This document shows positions 1-8,364 of a stretch of 15,850 nucleotides of DNA, piece by piece (position 1 is the first letter of the stretch; every line of letters begins with the position of its first letter). Below the pieces are notes generated by a model. The model was not told the DNA's origin. It saw nothing but the letters and a program-made list of their open reading frames with translations, and ran no database searches. The position numbers and the translations under genes were made by a program. Source of the DNA: an uncultured Bacteroidaceae bacterium. GTDB lineage: Bacteria > Bacteroidota > Bacteroidia > Bacteroidales > Bacteroidaceae. Location: assembly GCA_904502235.1 (NCBI GenBank), contig CAJGDP010000035.1:1-15850 (forward strand), given 5' to 3'.

Positions 1-222
1 TACCTTAAAACATATAAGATGAGTGGCGTATCGTTTGTTCAGCGTCAGATGATTGGCTTTGAGGATGAAATCGTACAGCATTGTATCGGTTCTATTCCTG
101 AGGTGTTTGACGGTAACCCACCGTTCAAGGGACGTGGTGCTGTGGCATTTGCAATGAATGTTGCGGCAATCCTGAGAACAAGCCAGATACTAAAACAGTA
201 CGAATCTAAAATGGAGGGATAA
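1..222 (+). CDS. Glycogen debranching enzyme, C-terminal end (partial)
   Basis: The reading frame is open from the first base and ends at TAA 220-222, so this is the last 73 residues of a gene that begins outside the window; the ATG at 19 is internal. The residues PEVFDGNPPFKGRGAVAFAM followed by NVAAILRT resemble the end of the (alpha/alpha)6 barrel of bacterial amylo-alpha-1,6-glucosidases, which hydrolyse alpha-1,6 branch points of glycogen in the cytoplasm. The context agrees: five bases downstream starts a glycogen-synthase-like glycosyltransferase and after that a GH57 protein, an arrangement I recall from Bacteroides alpha-glucan loci. Only the C-terminus is visible, so catalytic residues cannot be checked. 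The family call rests on the short tail plus the neighbours. Confidence 0.75.
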   Translation, partial: YLKTYKMSGVSFVQRQMIGFEDEIVQHCIGSIPEVFDGNPPFKGRGAVAFAMNVAAILRTSQILKQYESKMEG

Positions 223-227
223 TAGAT

Positions 228-1490
228 ATGAAAGTATTAATGTTCGGTTGGGAGTTTCCCCCTCATATTTCGGGTGGACTCGGTACTGCAAGTTACGGAC
301 TTACCAAAGGCTTCGTTCAGCAGGGCGATGTTGAAATCAAGTTCTGTATCCCCAAACCATACGGTGACGAGGATAACAGTTTCCTCAGAATTGTGGCAAT
401 GAACTCTGTGCCTATCGTGTGGAAAGATGTGAATTATGACTATGTGAATTCGCGTGTGGGTAATGTGATGACTCCCGAGGAGTATTACCGTTACAGAGAG
501 CACATATACAGCGACTTCAGCAATATGCATGTCAACGACCTCGGCTGTATGGAATTCGCGGGCGGTTATCCCGAGAATCTTCACGAAGAGATCAATAACT
601 ATTCGATAATTGCCGGTGTGGTTGCACGTACCGAAGAGTTCGACATCATCCACTCACACGACTGGCTTACATATCCTGCCGGAATACATGCAAAGCAGGT
701 ATCGGGCAAGAAGCTTGTAATCCACGTTCATGCAACAGATTTCGACCGTAGCCGTGGTAATGTGAACCCCACAGTGTATGCTATCGAAAAGAATGGTATG
801 GATCATGCCGACCATATTTTCTGCGTGAGTGAACTTACACGACGCACTGTCATCGAGAAGTATCATCAGCATCCCGACAAGGTGTCTACATTGCATAATG
901 CCGTAACACCTTTGGAGCAGGAGATTCTTGATATTGTTCCAAAGAAGATTCCAGGTGAAAAGGTGGTTACATTCCTTGGACGTATAACAATGCAGAAGGG
1001 TCCCGAGTATTTCGTTGAGGCTGCCGCACAGGTTCTCAAAAAGACCAAGAACATACGTTTCTGTATGGCAGGTAGCGGTGATATGATGAACGATATGATA
1101 CGTCTTGTAGCACAGCGTGGTATTTCGGACCGTTTCCACTTCCCCGGTTTCATGCGTGGCCGTCAGGTTTACGAATGTCTTAAGGCAAGTGACGTGTACA
1201 TCATGCCTTCGGTTAGTGAGCCGTTCGGTATCTCGCCTCTCGAGGCAATGCAGTGCGACGTGCCTACAATCATCTCAAAGCAGTCGGGTTGTGCCGAGAT
1301 TCTCGACAAATGTATAAAGACCGACTATTGGGATATCAATGCCATGGCCGATGCGATATATTCAATCTGTAATAACGAATCTCTATATGAATACCTCAAG
1401 GTTGAGGGACGCAAGGAGGTTGACAGCATTACATGGGAAGACGTTGCACTCCGCTTGCGCAGAATGTATGAGAAAGTTTTGGGTTGGTAA
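228..1490 (+). CDS. Glycogen-synthase-like glycosyltransferase (GT-B fold, GT4/GT5 type)
   Basis: A 420-residue cytoplasmic GT-B glycosyltransferase that probably transfers glucose from a nucleotide sugar to an alpha-glucan. The N-terminal domain opens with MKVLMFGWEFPPHISGGLGT, where SGGLGTA (15-21) is the nucleotide-sugar-binding loop typical of starch/glycogen synthases. HSHDWLT (142-148) is the second GT5-like motif. The C-terminal Rossmann domain begins near 246 with FLGRITMQKGPE (249-260) and carries the donor-binding E-x7-E pair as E331 and E339 in EPFGISPLE. At 420 residues it is shorter than classical GlgA (about 470-480), as is usual for the Bacteroidetes form. It starts 5 bases after the debranching enzyme stop and ends 19 bases before the GH57 gene, so the three are one transcription unit. 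ADP- versus UDP-glucose use cannot be told from sequence. Confidence 0.88.
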   Translation: MKVLMFGWEFPPHISGGLGTASYGLTKGFVQQGDVEIKFCIPKPYGDEDNSFLRIVAMNSVPIVWKDVNYDYVNSRVGNVMTPEEYYRYREHIYSDFSNMHVNDLGCMEFAGGYPENLHEEINNYSIIAGVVARTEEFDIIHSHDWLTYPAGIHAKQVSGKKLVIHVHATDFDRSRGNVNPTVYAIEKNGMDHADHIFCVSELTRRTVIEKYHQHPDKVSTLHNAVTPLEQEILDIVPKKIPGEKVVTFLGRITMQKGPEYFVEAAAQVLKKTKNIRFCMAGSGDMMNDMIRLVAQRGISDRFHFPGFMRGRQVYECLKASDVYIMPSVSEPFGISPLEAMQCDVPTIISKQSGCAEILDKCIKTDYWDINAMADAIYSICNNESLYEYLKVEGRKEVDSITWEDVALRLRRMYEKVLGW

Positions 1491-1509
1491 TAATAAAAGA
1501 ATATAAGAT

Positions 1510-2910
1510 ATGAAAACAATTTGTTTCTATTTTGAACTACATCAAATCAGACAGTTGAAACGTTATCGTTTCTTCGATATCGGTACAGATCATTACTATT
1601 ATGATGACTATGCCAACGAAAGCATGACATTCGAGTTGGCAGAGAAATCATACGTTCCCGCTTTGCAGACTCTCTTGGAGATGATTCGCGAGAGCAACGG
1701 TGCATTCAAGGTTGCTTTCTCGGTTTCAGGTGTAGGTCTCGAGATGTTGGAACTCTATGCACCTCAGGTAATTGAGTTGTTGCACGAAATCAACAAGACA
1801 GGTTGCTGTGAATTCCTTTGCGAGCCTTATTCACACGGTTTGTCATCATTGGCATCAAAAGAGGTGTTCATGGAGGAGGTTATGCGTCAGAACCGCAAAA
1901 TCAAGGAGTTGTTCGGCAAGAAGCCAAAAGTGTTGCGTAACTCAGGTCTTATCTACTCTGATGAGATTGGTGAGATGGCTTCACAGATGGGTTTCAAGGG
2001 TATGCTTTCAGAAGGTGCAAAACACATCCTTGCATGGAAGAGCCCACACTTCGTTTACAACTGCGCTCTTGCTTCCAACTTGAAGCTCCTGTTGCGCGAC
2101 TATAAGTTGTCAGACGATATCTCTTTGCGTTTCTCAAATCCCGACTGGAGCGAGTATCCTCTCTTTGCCGAGACATACATCGATTGGATTGCACAGTTCC
2201 CCGAGGATGAGAAGGTAATCAATATCTTCATGAACCTTTCTGCCATCGGTATGGCACAGCCTTTGTCATCTAATATCCTTGACTTCATGAAGGCGTTGCC
2301 TGCTTGTGCTGCGGCAAAAGGTATCACATTCTCTACGCCATCAGAGATTATCGACAACCACAAGTCAGTAGGTCCTCTTGAAGTTCCTTATCCTCTCTCT
2401 TGGATGGACGAAGAGCGCGATGCTAGCTCATGGTTGGGTAACACCTTACAGCGCGAGGCATTCAGCAAGTTGTATAGCGTGGCAGAGCGTATCATGCTTA
2501 CCGATGACAAGAAGTTGAAACAGGATTTCGACTACTTGCAGGCGGCAGAGAATCTACGCTTCATGACAACAAAGCAGAACGGTATCATCACAGAGCGTTG
2601 TATCTATGAATCGCCATACGATGCCTTTACAAACTATATGAACATTCTTGGCGACTTCCTTGCTCGTGTACGTGCACAGTATCCCGATATGGATAATGAG
2701 GAACTCGGCTCATTGCAGCAGATGATTGACAACCAGGAGGTTGAAATCATTCAGCTCGAGGCAGAAGTTGAGCAACTTAAGGCAAAACTTGCTACAAAGG
2801 CAAAGAAATGCGCAAAGAAGGAAGAGGTTGCTGCTGAACCTGTTGCAGAACCCGTAGCAGAGGAGAAACCTAAGAAAAAGGCAACAAAGAAAGCTGCTAA
2901 GAAGGCTTGA
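1510..2910 (+). CDS. GH57 alpha-amylase-like protein, probably catalytically inactive
   Basis: A 466-residue cytoplasmic member of glycoside hydrolase family 57. The (beta/alpha)7 barrel begins with MKTICFYFELHQIRQ, the HQ being conserved region 1, and spans roughly residues 1-285; an alpha-helical domain follows to about 390. Family alpha-amylases carry the nucleophile Glu in a motif like RNTELIY and the acid/base Asp in FMDYETFG. Here the aligned stretches read RNSGLIYSDE (143-152) and FMNLSAIGM (240-248), so both catalytic residues appear replaced (Glu to Gly146, Asp to Asn242). GH57 'alpha-amylase-like' homologues lacking catalytic residues are known in Bacteroidetes. A predicted coiled coil (about 397-430) leads to a Lys/Ala/Glu-rich tail (431-466) beyond the usual fold. 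It is the last gene of the glycogen operon, 19 bases after the glycosyltransferase. A binding or regulatory role on glycogen is inference. Confidence 0.85.
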   Translation: MKTICFYFELHQIRQLKRYRFFDIGTDHYYYDDYANESMTFELAEKSYVPALQTLLEMIRESNGAFKVAFSVSGVGLEMLELYAPQVIELLHEINKTGCCEFLCEPYSHGLSSLASKEVFMEEVMRQNRKIKELFGKKPKVLRNSGLIYSDEIGEMASQMGFKGMLSEGAKHILAWKSPHFVYNCALASNLKLLLRDYKLSDDISLRFSNPDWSEYPLFAETYIDWIAQFPEDEKVINIFMNLSAIGMAQPLSSNILDFMKALPACAAAKGITFSTPSEIIDNHKSVGPLEVPYPLSWMDEERDASSWLGNTLQREAFSKLYSVAERIMLTDDKKLKQDFDYLQAAENLRFMTTKQNGIITERCIYESPYDAFTNYMNILGDFLARVRAQYPDMDNEELGSLQQMIDNQEVEIIQLEAEVEQLKAKLATKAKKCAKKEEVAAEPVAEPVAEEKPKKKATKKAAKKA

Positions 2911-2930
2911 TAATAAAAAGAAATTCAGTT

Positions 2931-2963
2931 ATGGTGGTTGAGTTTTCAACCACCATATTTTTT
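2931..2963 (+). terminator. Rho-independent terminator of the alpha-glucan operon
   Basis: A perfect 11-bp stem, ATGGTGGTTGA (2931-2941) with TCAACCACCAT (2946-2956), closes a GTTT loop and is followed by ATTTTTTT. It lies 20 bases after the GH57 stop and closes the operon. Confidence 0.9.
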
Positions 2964-3013
2964 GCATTCAATATCAAAATATGTTGCATAAAAATCCCTG
3001 AAATGTGAATATT

Positions 3014-3042
3014 TTTGTATTTTTACAAGTTAAGAATACTTT
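3014..3042 (+). promoter_or_regulatory. Candidate Bacteroidetes promoter for the GT4/acyltransferase operon
   Basis: TTTG (3014-3017) is followed after 19 bases by TACTTTAA (3037-3044). The Bacteroidetes consensus is TTTG-N19-21-TAnnTTTG, so the -33 box is perfect and the -7 box deviates only in its last two bases. The ATG of the GT4 gene is at 3060, giving a very short leader. Confidence 0.5.
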
Positions 3043-3059
3043 AAGGATTTTATTTTAGC

Positions 3060-4226
3060 ATGAAGAAAATAGCATTCATACACGAAAAATTCCCGGTAGG
3101 TGGCGCGGAGCGCGTAACGCTGGATATTTGCAAGTATCTGTCGGAAAACTATCCCGAATACAGATGCTATGTCTTTGCATCGGAATTTGTAGAGAATCTT
3201 ATACCACAGGAAATACGTAAAAATACAGAAATGAGGGTAATCCCTTTGAAAGAGGGACGTAGCAAGGCTGTAGAACAGTTGGTTGTGGAGGAGGGGATAA
3301 CTCTGCTTGTGCAGGTTGTCTACCAGTTGCCGGATATCAAGGATATTGCAGCGCGTACAGGTTGCAAGGTGGTTTTTGCCAACCACGGAGAACCATTCTG
3401 GCAACGTTATTCAATTATCAGGAAACGCAGAAAAAGATTGTTGAACAGGCTCTTCTGGCATTTGGGCGTAAAAAGAAAGTATGTAAAGAACGGACGTGCG
3501 CATGCCATAGCAGTGGAACGTACTCTGGAACATTATAATAATTGTGATGCCTATACCGTGTTGTGCGGTGGATATAAGAATGCAACATGTCGTGTTTTCG
3601 GAATAAATCCCAAGGAGTCAAAAATACACGTTATTGAAAATTCTGAGCGTGTGGTGGAGAATGTAACATACGAAAAGGAAAAAATCATAATGTACTGTGG
3701 ACGCTTGGAAAATGTTTCTAAAAGGGTAGACCGCCTGTTGCGTATATGGGGCAAGGTGCAACACCGTTTGCCCGATTACAGGCTCGTGATTGTTGGAGAT
3801 GGCGATTATCGTGGGGCTATGGAGAAACAGATAGTAAAAGAGGGCTTGCAACGCGTTGAGATGGTTGGATGGCAATCCGATGCGGAGCAGTTCTTTCGCA
3901 AAGCATCTGTGGTTTGTCTTACTTCTCAGACCGAGGGATGGCCGTTGTGTCTTACAGAAGCTCAGGCGCATGGATGTATTCCTGTAGCTTTCGGCTGTTC
4001 CGACGGTGTAAAGGATGTGTTGTCCCCTTCGGGTATCAACGGCTTTGTCGTAACGCCGTTTGATGAAAACGAGTATGCTGAGACACTGCTGAAAATAGCA
4101 GGCATGAGCGAGGAAGAACTTCTTGCCATCAGAAAGAGTGCCGTTGCCAAGCGTGCAGGATATGCTCCTGATATCATATTGGAGAAGTGGAAAAAGTTGT
4201 TTGATGAATTATTGGAAGATAGATAA
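3060..4226 (+). CDS. Glycosyltransferase family 4 (surface polysaccharide)
   Basis: A 388-residue GT-B retaining glycosyltransferase, cytoplasmic or membrane-associated, that probably adds a sugar during assembly of capsule, exopolysaccharide or LPS glycan. The N-terminal half has the GGAER acceptor-side motif (14-18). The C-terminal nucleotide-sugar-binding domain starts near 205 with MYCGRLENVSKRVD (211-224), continues with LVIVGDGD (242-249) and has the donor-binding E-x7-E pair at E292 and E300 in EGWPLCLTE. Length and layout are normal for GT4. It has its own promoter-like sequence and follows a terminator, so it is separate from the glycogen genes. Its TAA directly abuts the ATG of the acyltransferase, which implies co-translation. 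Donor and acceptor sugars cannot be deduced. Confidence 0.9.
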   Translation: MKKIAFIHEKFPVGGAERVTLDICKYLSENYPEYRCYVFASEFVENLIPQEIRKNTEMRVIPLKEGRSKAVEQLVVEEGITLLVQVVYQLPDIKDIAARTGCKVVFANHGEPFWQRYSIIRKRRKRLLNRLFWHLGVKRKYVKNGRAHAIAVERTLEHYNNCDAYTVLCGGYKNATCRVFGINPKESKIHVIENSERVVENVTYEKEKIIMYCGRLENVSKRVDRLLRIWGKVQHRLPDYRLVIVGDGDYRGAMEKQIVKEGLQRVEMVGWQSDAEQFFRKASVVCLTSQTEGWPLCLTEAQAHGCIPVAFGCSDGVKDVLSPSGINGFVVTPFDENEYAETLLKIAGMSEEELLAIRKSAVAKRAGYAPDIILEKWKKLFDELLEDR

Positions 4227-5249
4227 ATGGCTGAAGTCCATAAAAAAAAGAAATTATTGTACGAAGTGTCTATAATACGCCCAATAGTCATTTTGTTATT
4301 GGTGATAATGCACTCGTTCACGATGTATGCCGGTGGTTGGCCTTTTCCCGACGGAATAGAGCATGTGCAGTTATATAGTGCCGGTGTAAAGCTTATTACA
4401 GGATTCCGTATTGAAATGATAGCCCTTGTTTCCGGTTATGTTTTTGCCTATCAATCGGTAAAACTGAATAAGAAATATGATTTTTGGATTTTTTTGAAAA
4501 AGAAATTCAATCGTCTTGTAATTCCGGGATTGATATTCAGCCTTGTATATTATTTCTGTTTTCAATTCAATAAGCCGGCTTTGGGCAGTTTCAGATGGTT
4601 TGTTGAATTGTCTTCGGGCTTCGGGCATCTGTGGTTCCTGCCTATGCTTTTCTGGTGCTTTCTTGCAATATGGATTATAGACAGATACTCTTTCCCGTCA
4701 AAATGGCTGTTTCCGATATTGGCGATATTGTCTGTCGTGAAGTTCCCTGATTTGCCTTTGAGATTCTCTAAAGTATTCCATTTTGCATTCTACTGTTACC
4801 TGGGATATCTTATGCAGTTATACAAGAATGAATTGCTTGAAAGGTATGCGCATGTAAAATATATTGTGGTGTTGTGGATGTCGTATCTGTTGTTGGTGTG
4901 GTGCTCAGCTTGGCTTGCGGATTTTGAAGGATATACCATTCTCAAGAATATTCTGAGTCTGTTGGTTGCCTGCAATGGAATATTTGCAATGTATTTTCTC
5001 GTCTGCAAGTGTATTGACAAGGCTGATTTTGTTTTGAAGGATTGGGTTATAGGGGCAAGTTCCGTTTGTTATGGTGTGTACGTTTATCACCAATTCATCC
5101 TATGGTGTCTATATTATCACACTCCTGTTCCGCAAATGTTGGGCACATATATATTGCCGTGGTGCGGATTGGGCATAGCATTGCCTCTATCAATTCTTTT
5201 GACCAAATTGTCTTTGAGAACCAAAATCGGTCGTTTCCTTATAGGATAA
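4227..5249 (+). CDS. Acyltransferase-3 family membrane protein
   Basis: A 340-residue integral membrane protein of the acyltransferase-3 family, which usually transfers acetyl or another acyl group onto sugars of surface polysaccharides. After a lysine-rich cytoplasmic start, the first membrane helix carries the family signature: R18 (SIIRPI) and the putative catalytic H29 (MHS). HLWFLP (134-139) is the second recognisable conserved motif. About ten hydrophobic segments are visible, spread over the whole length. The gene begins on the base after the GT4 stop, so the two enzymes probably work on the same glycan: one adds a sugar and the other decorates it. It ends just before the bidirectional terminator. 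The specific acyl donor and target are unknown. Confidence 0.85.
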   Translation: MAEVHKKKKLLYEVSIIRPIVILLLVIMHSFTMYAGGWPFPDGIEHVQLYSAGVKLITGFRIEMIALVSGYVFAYQSVKLNKKYDFWIFLKKKFNRLVIPGLIFSLVYYFCFQFNKPALGSFRWFVELSSGFGHLWFLPMLFWCFLAIWIIDRYSFPSKWLFPILAILSVVKFPDLPLRFSKVFHFAFYCYLGYLMQLYKNELLERYAHVKYIVVLWMSYLLLVWCSAWLADFEGYTILKNILSLLVACNGIFAMYFLVCKCIDKADFVLKDWVIGASSVCYGVYVYHQFILWCLYYHTPVPQMLGTYILPWCGLGIALPLSILLTKLSLRTKIGRFLIG

Positions 5250-5266
5250 TGCTATAGATCTTATTG

Positions 5267-5304
5267 AAAAGTCCTTTTGAATCAGAGTTCAAAAGGACTT
5301 TTTT
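5267..5304. terminator. Bidirectional terminator between convergent operons
   Basis: A perfect 15-bp stem pairs 5267-5281 (AAAAGTCCTTTTGAA) with 5288-5302, around a six-base TCAGAG loop, followed by T residues on the plus strand. The minus-strand Stealth gene reads through one arm and its TGA stop (5282-5284) lies in the loop. One hairpin therefore serves both the acyltransferase operon and the opposing Stealth operon. The T-run is clearly better on the plus side. Confidence 0.88.
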
Positions 5305-6247
5305 GTGGAAATGTCTTTTCAAGGAATGTACGGGCGCGTCTGCGACATTCGTCATTGGCATGTTCTCCGTCATTCAAGCAGAATAGGGTGGGATTGTATT
5401 TCTCCATTACTGCTTCTATACTCGGAGTTGTTATATGTATCAGACGCGAGTCGTAATTGTATCGGCTCTGGAGCATTCCTTTGATTTTATCGAAAAATGA
5501 CATCGGACGGTTGAAACGGCTCATGCGTCTTAATATACCGTTGCCTGTAGCCAGACTGTAATATTGCACCACAGAACGGTGCAGGTCGTCATCGCTTCGG
5601 AAATGTCTGCGTATAGTCTGCGATACAACTCCGGAGAACATCTCCTTACATTTCCTTATATCACTTTTGCAGTATGCGTCAATGTTGTGGTGTGGTATAT
5701 ATTTGATGAATACACCAAAATGCTCCTGTATCAAATTCTGCGACCTTGATATCATCTTCAGGTATTGGTCGGGGTTGTTCCTGTTGCTCGTCCAACTTTT
5801 GAGTCTTACGATTGGTTTGCCCTCTGCTGTAAAGAAGAAGTCTGGTGTTATCTCTCTTGCTATGAAAGTGTCGTCATTGGCGAGAAGAAAATGTTCTGCC
5901 AGCCCGGGAATATTGTCTATACACCATTCTATTGAAGTTGAACTGAAGGTGGGCAATGCTTCCTTTGGCATTATTTCGGTGTGGTCTATTATGCTAATGC
6001 GTGGATTGCCGGTGTCGAGCCACGATGGCTTCTGATTGTCGGTAACAATGTATATATGTCTTATCCACGGAGCATTCATCTCTATGGAACGTAACGAGAA
6101 TCGGAGTTCGTCGTTATTTGCAAATCGTGCTTCGTTAATGGCCTGTTCGTCAAGTTTGCTCTGTTCCTTTCCAAGGAAAGCGTCTTTCTTTGCACGCCAT
6201 GCAGGGTCGTTTCCGTCAACCCACATATATACCAAGTCAATATCCAT
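5282..6247 (-). CDS. Stealth-family sugar-1-phosphate transferase
   Basis: A 321-residue Stealth protein, related to capsule polymerases and to the eukaryotic GlcNAc-1-phosphotransferase; such enzymes move a sugar-1-phosphate from a nucleotide sugar to a glycan, forming phosphodiester links. All four conserved regions are visible: CR1 at the start (DLVYMWVDGNDPAW, 4-17), CR2 from about 45 to 130 ending in LLANDDTFI (121-129), CR3 around PHHNIDAY (185-192), and CR4 at the C-terminus (LNDGEHANDE near 291-300, ending FPQKSPFEL). It lies 44 bases downstream of the GT2 gene on the same strand and likely shares its transcript. Its last codons form one arm of the convergent terminator. Substrate sugar is unknown; the family call is firm. 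Confidence 0.93.
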   Translation of the reverse strand: MDIDLVYMWVDGNDPAWRAKKDAFLGKEQSKLDEQAINEARFANNDELRFSLRSIEMNAPWIRHIYIVTDNQKPSWLDTGNPRISIIDHTEIMPKEALPTFSSTSIEWCIDNIPGLAEHFLLANDDTFIAREITPDFFFTAEGKPIVRLKSWTSNRNNPDQYLKMISRSQNLIQEHFGVFIKYIPHHNIDAYCKSDIRKCKEMFSGVVSQTIRRHFRSDDDLHRSVVQYYSLATGNGILRRMSRFNRPMSFFDKIKGMLQSRYNYDSRLIHITTPSIEAVMEKYNPTLFCLNDGEHANDECRRRARTFLEKTFPQKSPFEL

Positions 6248-6291
6248 GATGAAAGTGTCGTTTTAAAATGTGTCTGATGTACTGTCAATTT

Positions 6292-7245
6292 TTATATCCT
6301 GTGCAGGAAACAGTATATTCTCCAATGATTCCTTATTATTCTGCCAATACGCGAGAATTTCTTGCGCAGATTGTATTCATACGGAATAGCAATAGCCCAT
6401 TCACGGCATTTGTGGCAGATATCCTTTTCTTCTGCAGTCTTGGCAAGAGATACCATTTTACGGAAGTGACGGTAGAAACCCTCCATTGGTTTTGCTCCCA
6501 GTATTGCAATATCTTCTTTATTGTACTCGGTAGAGTAGTTTATATATTCCAGGCGTTCAATGTCGGCTATTACATGGTGATGGTGTATCTTGAAATTTGC
6601 CGTGTGTGCTATTGAACCGCTGTGTCGGTAATAGTGGTAGAACGGGCGTGCAATGTGTCCGGCCTTTTCTGCCTGCAGCAACAGTTTCCATGTGGTAGCT
6701 GTATCCTCGTAGTATTGTTTTACGGGGAAGGAAATCCCGTTGAACAGTTTTTTGCGTGCCAACAAGGTGCATGCCGACTGGGGAATCTTGTCCATGAAGT
6801 TCAGTCTTAGCAACTCCTTTGCCGTTGCAACGGTCTTTTTCCCGCTGTTATCGAAGACATAACGGTCTGAGCGGTAGTCGTATCTTTTTACAAAGTCGCA
6901 GAATACAATGTCGAGATTCTCTTTCACTGCCAATTCGAGCATCTCCTCGTACATCTCCGGTTCTATGGTATCATCGCTGTCTATAAAGCCGACAAATTCT
7001 CCGCTGGAGGCTTTGATACCTTCGTTTCTGGCATGCGACAGGTCGCCAAGCTCAAGATGAAGTACTTTGATTCTTTCATCTTCGCGGGCGATGGTATCAC
7101 ATAATGCAGGAGAGTTGTCGGTTGAGGCATTCTCAACCAATATGATTTCAGTATTCTTATATGTCTGTGCAAGTATCGAGTCGACGCACTTGCGGAGATA
7201 TTTTTCGGTGTTATGTACCGGTACTATTATGCTTATTTTGGGCAT
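6292..7245 (-). CDS. Glycosyltransferase family 2
   Basis: A 317-residue inverting GT-A glycosyltransferase. The start MPKISIIVPVHNTEKYLRKC is the canonical GT2 opening, ILVENASTDNS (35-45) gives the nucleotide-binding Asp/Asn region, and GFIDSDD (86-92) supplies the metal-binding DxD motif. The catalytic domain fills roughly residues 1-115; the rest is a variable acceptor-side domain without membrane segments, so the protein is cytoplasmic. It is the first gene of the minus-strand pair with Stealth and has a good promoter upstream. Together with the facing GT4/acyltransferase pair it forms a compact glycan-assembly cluster. Substrate specificity is not readable. Confidence 0.92.
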   Translation of the reverse strand: MPKISIIVPVHNTEKYLRKCVDSILAQTYKNTEIILVENASTDNSPALCDTIAREDERIKVLHLELGDLSHARNEGIKASSGEFVGFIDSDDTIEPEMYEEMLELAVKENLDIVFCDFVKRYDYRSDRYVFDNSGKKTVATAKELLRLNFMDKIPQSACTLLARKKLFNGISFPVKQYYEDTATTWKLLLQAEKAGHIARPFYHYYRHSGSIAHTANFKIHHHHVIADIERLEYINYSTEYNKEDIAILGAKPMEGFYRHFRKMVSLAKTAEEKDICHKCREWAIAIPYEYNLRKKFSRIGRIIRNHWRIYCFLHRI

Positions 7246-7272
7246 ATGGTGTCGGGGAATGTGTTTTCAATA

Positions 7273-7305
7273 CAAATATAGTGCACGGGCAGTGAAATAT
7301 GCAAG
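7273..7305 (-). promoter_or_regulatory. Promoter of the GT2-Stealth operon
   Basis: On the minus strand the -7 box is TATATTTG (7280-7273), a perfect TAnnTTTG. CTTG (7305-7302) lies 21 bases upstream and matches the -33 TTTG at three of four bases. The GT2 start codon is 28 bases downstream of the -7 box. Confidence 0.6.
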
Positions 7306-7335
7306 TATGCGTTATATTATTTTGCTCGTTTTTTG

Positions 7336-7343
7336 TATCTTTA
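7336..7343 (+). promoter_or_regulatory. Candidate -7 box for the Na+/Ca2+ exchanger
   Basis: TATCTTTA matches TAnnTTTG except for the last base and lies 30 bases before the GTG start. I see no convincing TTTG at the expected -33 distance, so this is a weak call. Confidence 0.35.
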
Positions 7344-7373
7344 CACTCAAATAGACAAAATTAATATTATATC

Positions 7374-8330
7374 GTGATTTATCTTTCAATCTTATGTTTT
7401 GTAGCAGGCTTGGTGCTTGTTATTCTTGGTGCCGATTGGCTTACAAAAGGTGCTTCGGCATTGGCAAGACGTTTCAATATCAGTGAACTTGTCATTGGCT
7501 TGACTATTGTTGCGCTTGGCACATCGTTGCCTGAGTTGGTTATCAGTGTAGGCTCGGCAATCAGCGGTAATTCCGGTATCGCGCTTGGAAATGTCATTGG
7601 CAGCAACATCTTCAACGGAATGCTTATCCTTGGTGTTGCGGCTCTTATAACCCCCATCAAATTCAATCCGCGTATGCTGTCGCGTGAGATCCCTTTCAAT
7701 CTGTTGGCATCGGTGGTGGTTCTTCTGCTTTCGGGCAGTATGCTTGTGGGTGGTGCACCCGGTGAGCAGATAACACGCTATGGCGGACTGTTGTTGCTCT
7801 GTTTTCTGGCTGTTTTCATCCGCTATACATTCTCGATTCCTGCCGGTGACGAGGCTGAGGAAGAGGGTGAGAGAATGTCTGTTGGAAAGATTATCCTGTT
7901 TATTATTGCTGGTTTGGCAGCACTTATTTTCGGTGGAAAGGTCTTTGTTGCCGGAGCAACTGACTTGGCGCGTATCCTGGGCTTGTCGGAGGCTGTAATC
8001 GGTATCACTGTGGTTTCTGCCGGCAGCTCTTTGCCCGAACTTGCGGTTTCGGTAAATGCTGCGCGCAAGGGAAATGTCGGTATTGCTCTGGGTAATGTGC
8101 TCGGAAGCAATATCCTGAATATTTTCTTTATTCTTGGATGCAGTGCAACAATTTCGCCTATTGCGCTAGACGGATTCAGTTCAATGGACTATTTTGTGCT
8201 GGTGGCATCGTCGTTGCTGATATATATAGTTTCGCGTTTTGGTGGCAAGGCGGTGATAAACCGTTTCGAAGGTGCATTGCTTGTGGCAGGATATGTGGCA
8301 TATACAACATATCTTATAATGCGTGCCTGA
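7374..8330 (+). CDS. Calcium/sodium antiporter (CaCA family, YrbG-like)
   Basis: A 318-residue inner-membrane cation exchanger expected to expel Ca2+ in exchange for Na+ (or K+/H+). The two inverted alpha-repeats that define the family are clear: repeat 1 has GTSLPEL (49-55) and GNVIGSNIFN (72-81), repeat 2 has GSSLPEL (217-223) and GNVLGSNILN (240-249). The acidic residues E54 and E222 are the expected cation ligands. About ten membrane helices are visible, with a short acidic cytoplasmic loop (158-167, Asp/Glu-rich) between the halves. The start is GTG at 7374, which fits the family N-terminus; no ATG gives a better one. It is a single-gene unit, divergent from the polysaccharide operon and ended by its own terminator. 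Confidence 0.93.
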   Translation: MIYLSILCFVAGLVLVILGADWLTKGASALARRFNISELVIGLTIVALGTSLPELVISVGSAISGNSGIALGNVIGSNIFNGMLILGVAALITPIKFNPRMLSREIPFNLLASVVVLLLSGSMLVGGAPGEQITRYGGLLLLCFLAVFIRYTFSIPAGDEAEEEGERMSVGKIILFIIAGLAALIFGGKVFVAGATDLARILGLSEAVIGITVVSAGSSLPELAVSVNAARKGNVGIALGNVLGSNILNIFFILGCSATISPIALDGFSSMDYFVLVASSLLIYIVSRFGGKAVINRFEGALLVAGYVAYTTYLIMRA

Positions 8331-8364
8331 TAATAACTCTGCCAAAATGGCGTATTCTAACGAA

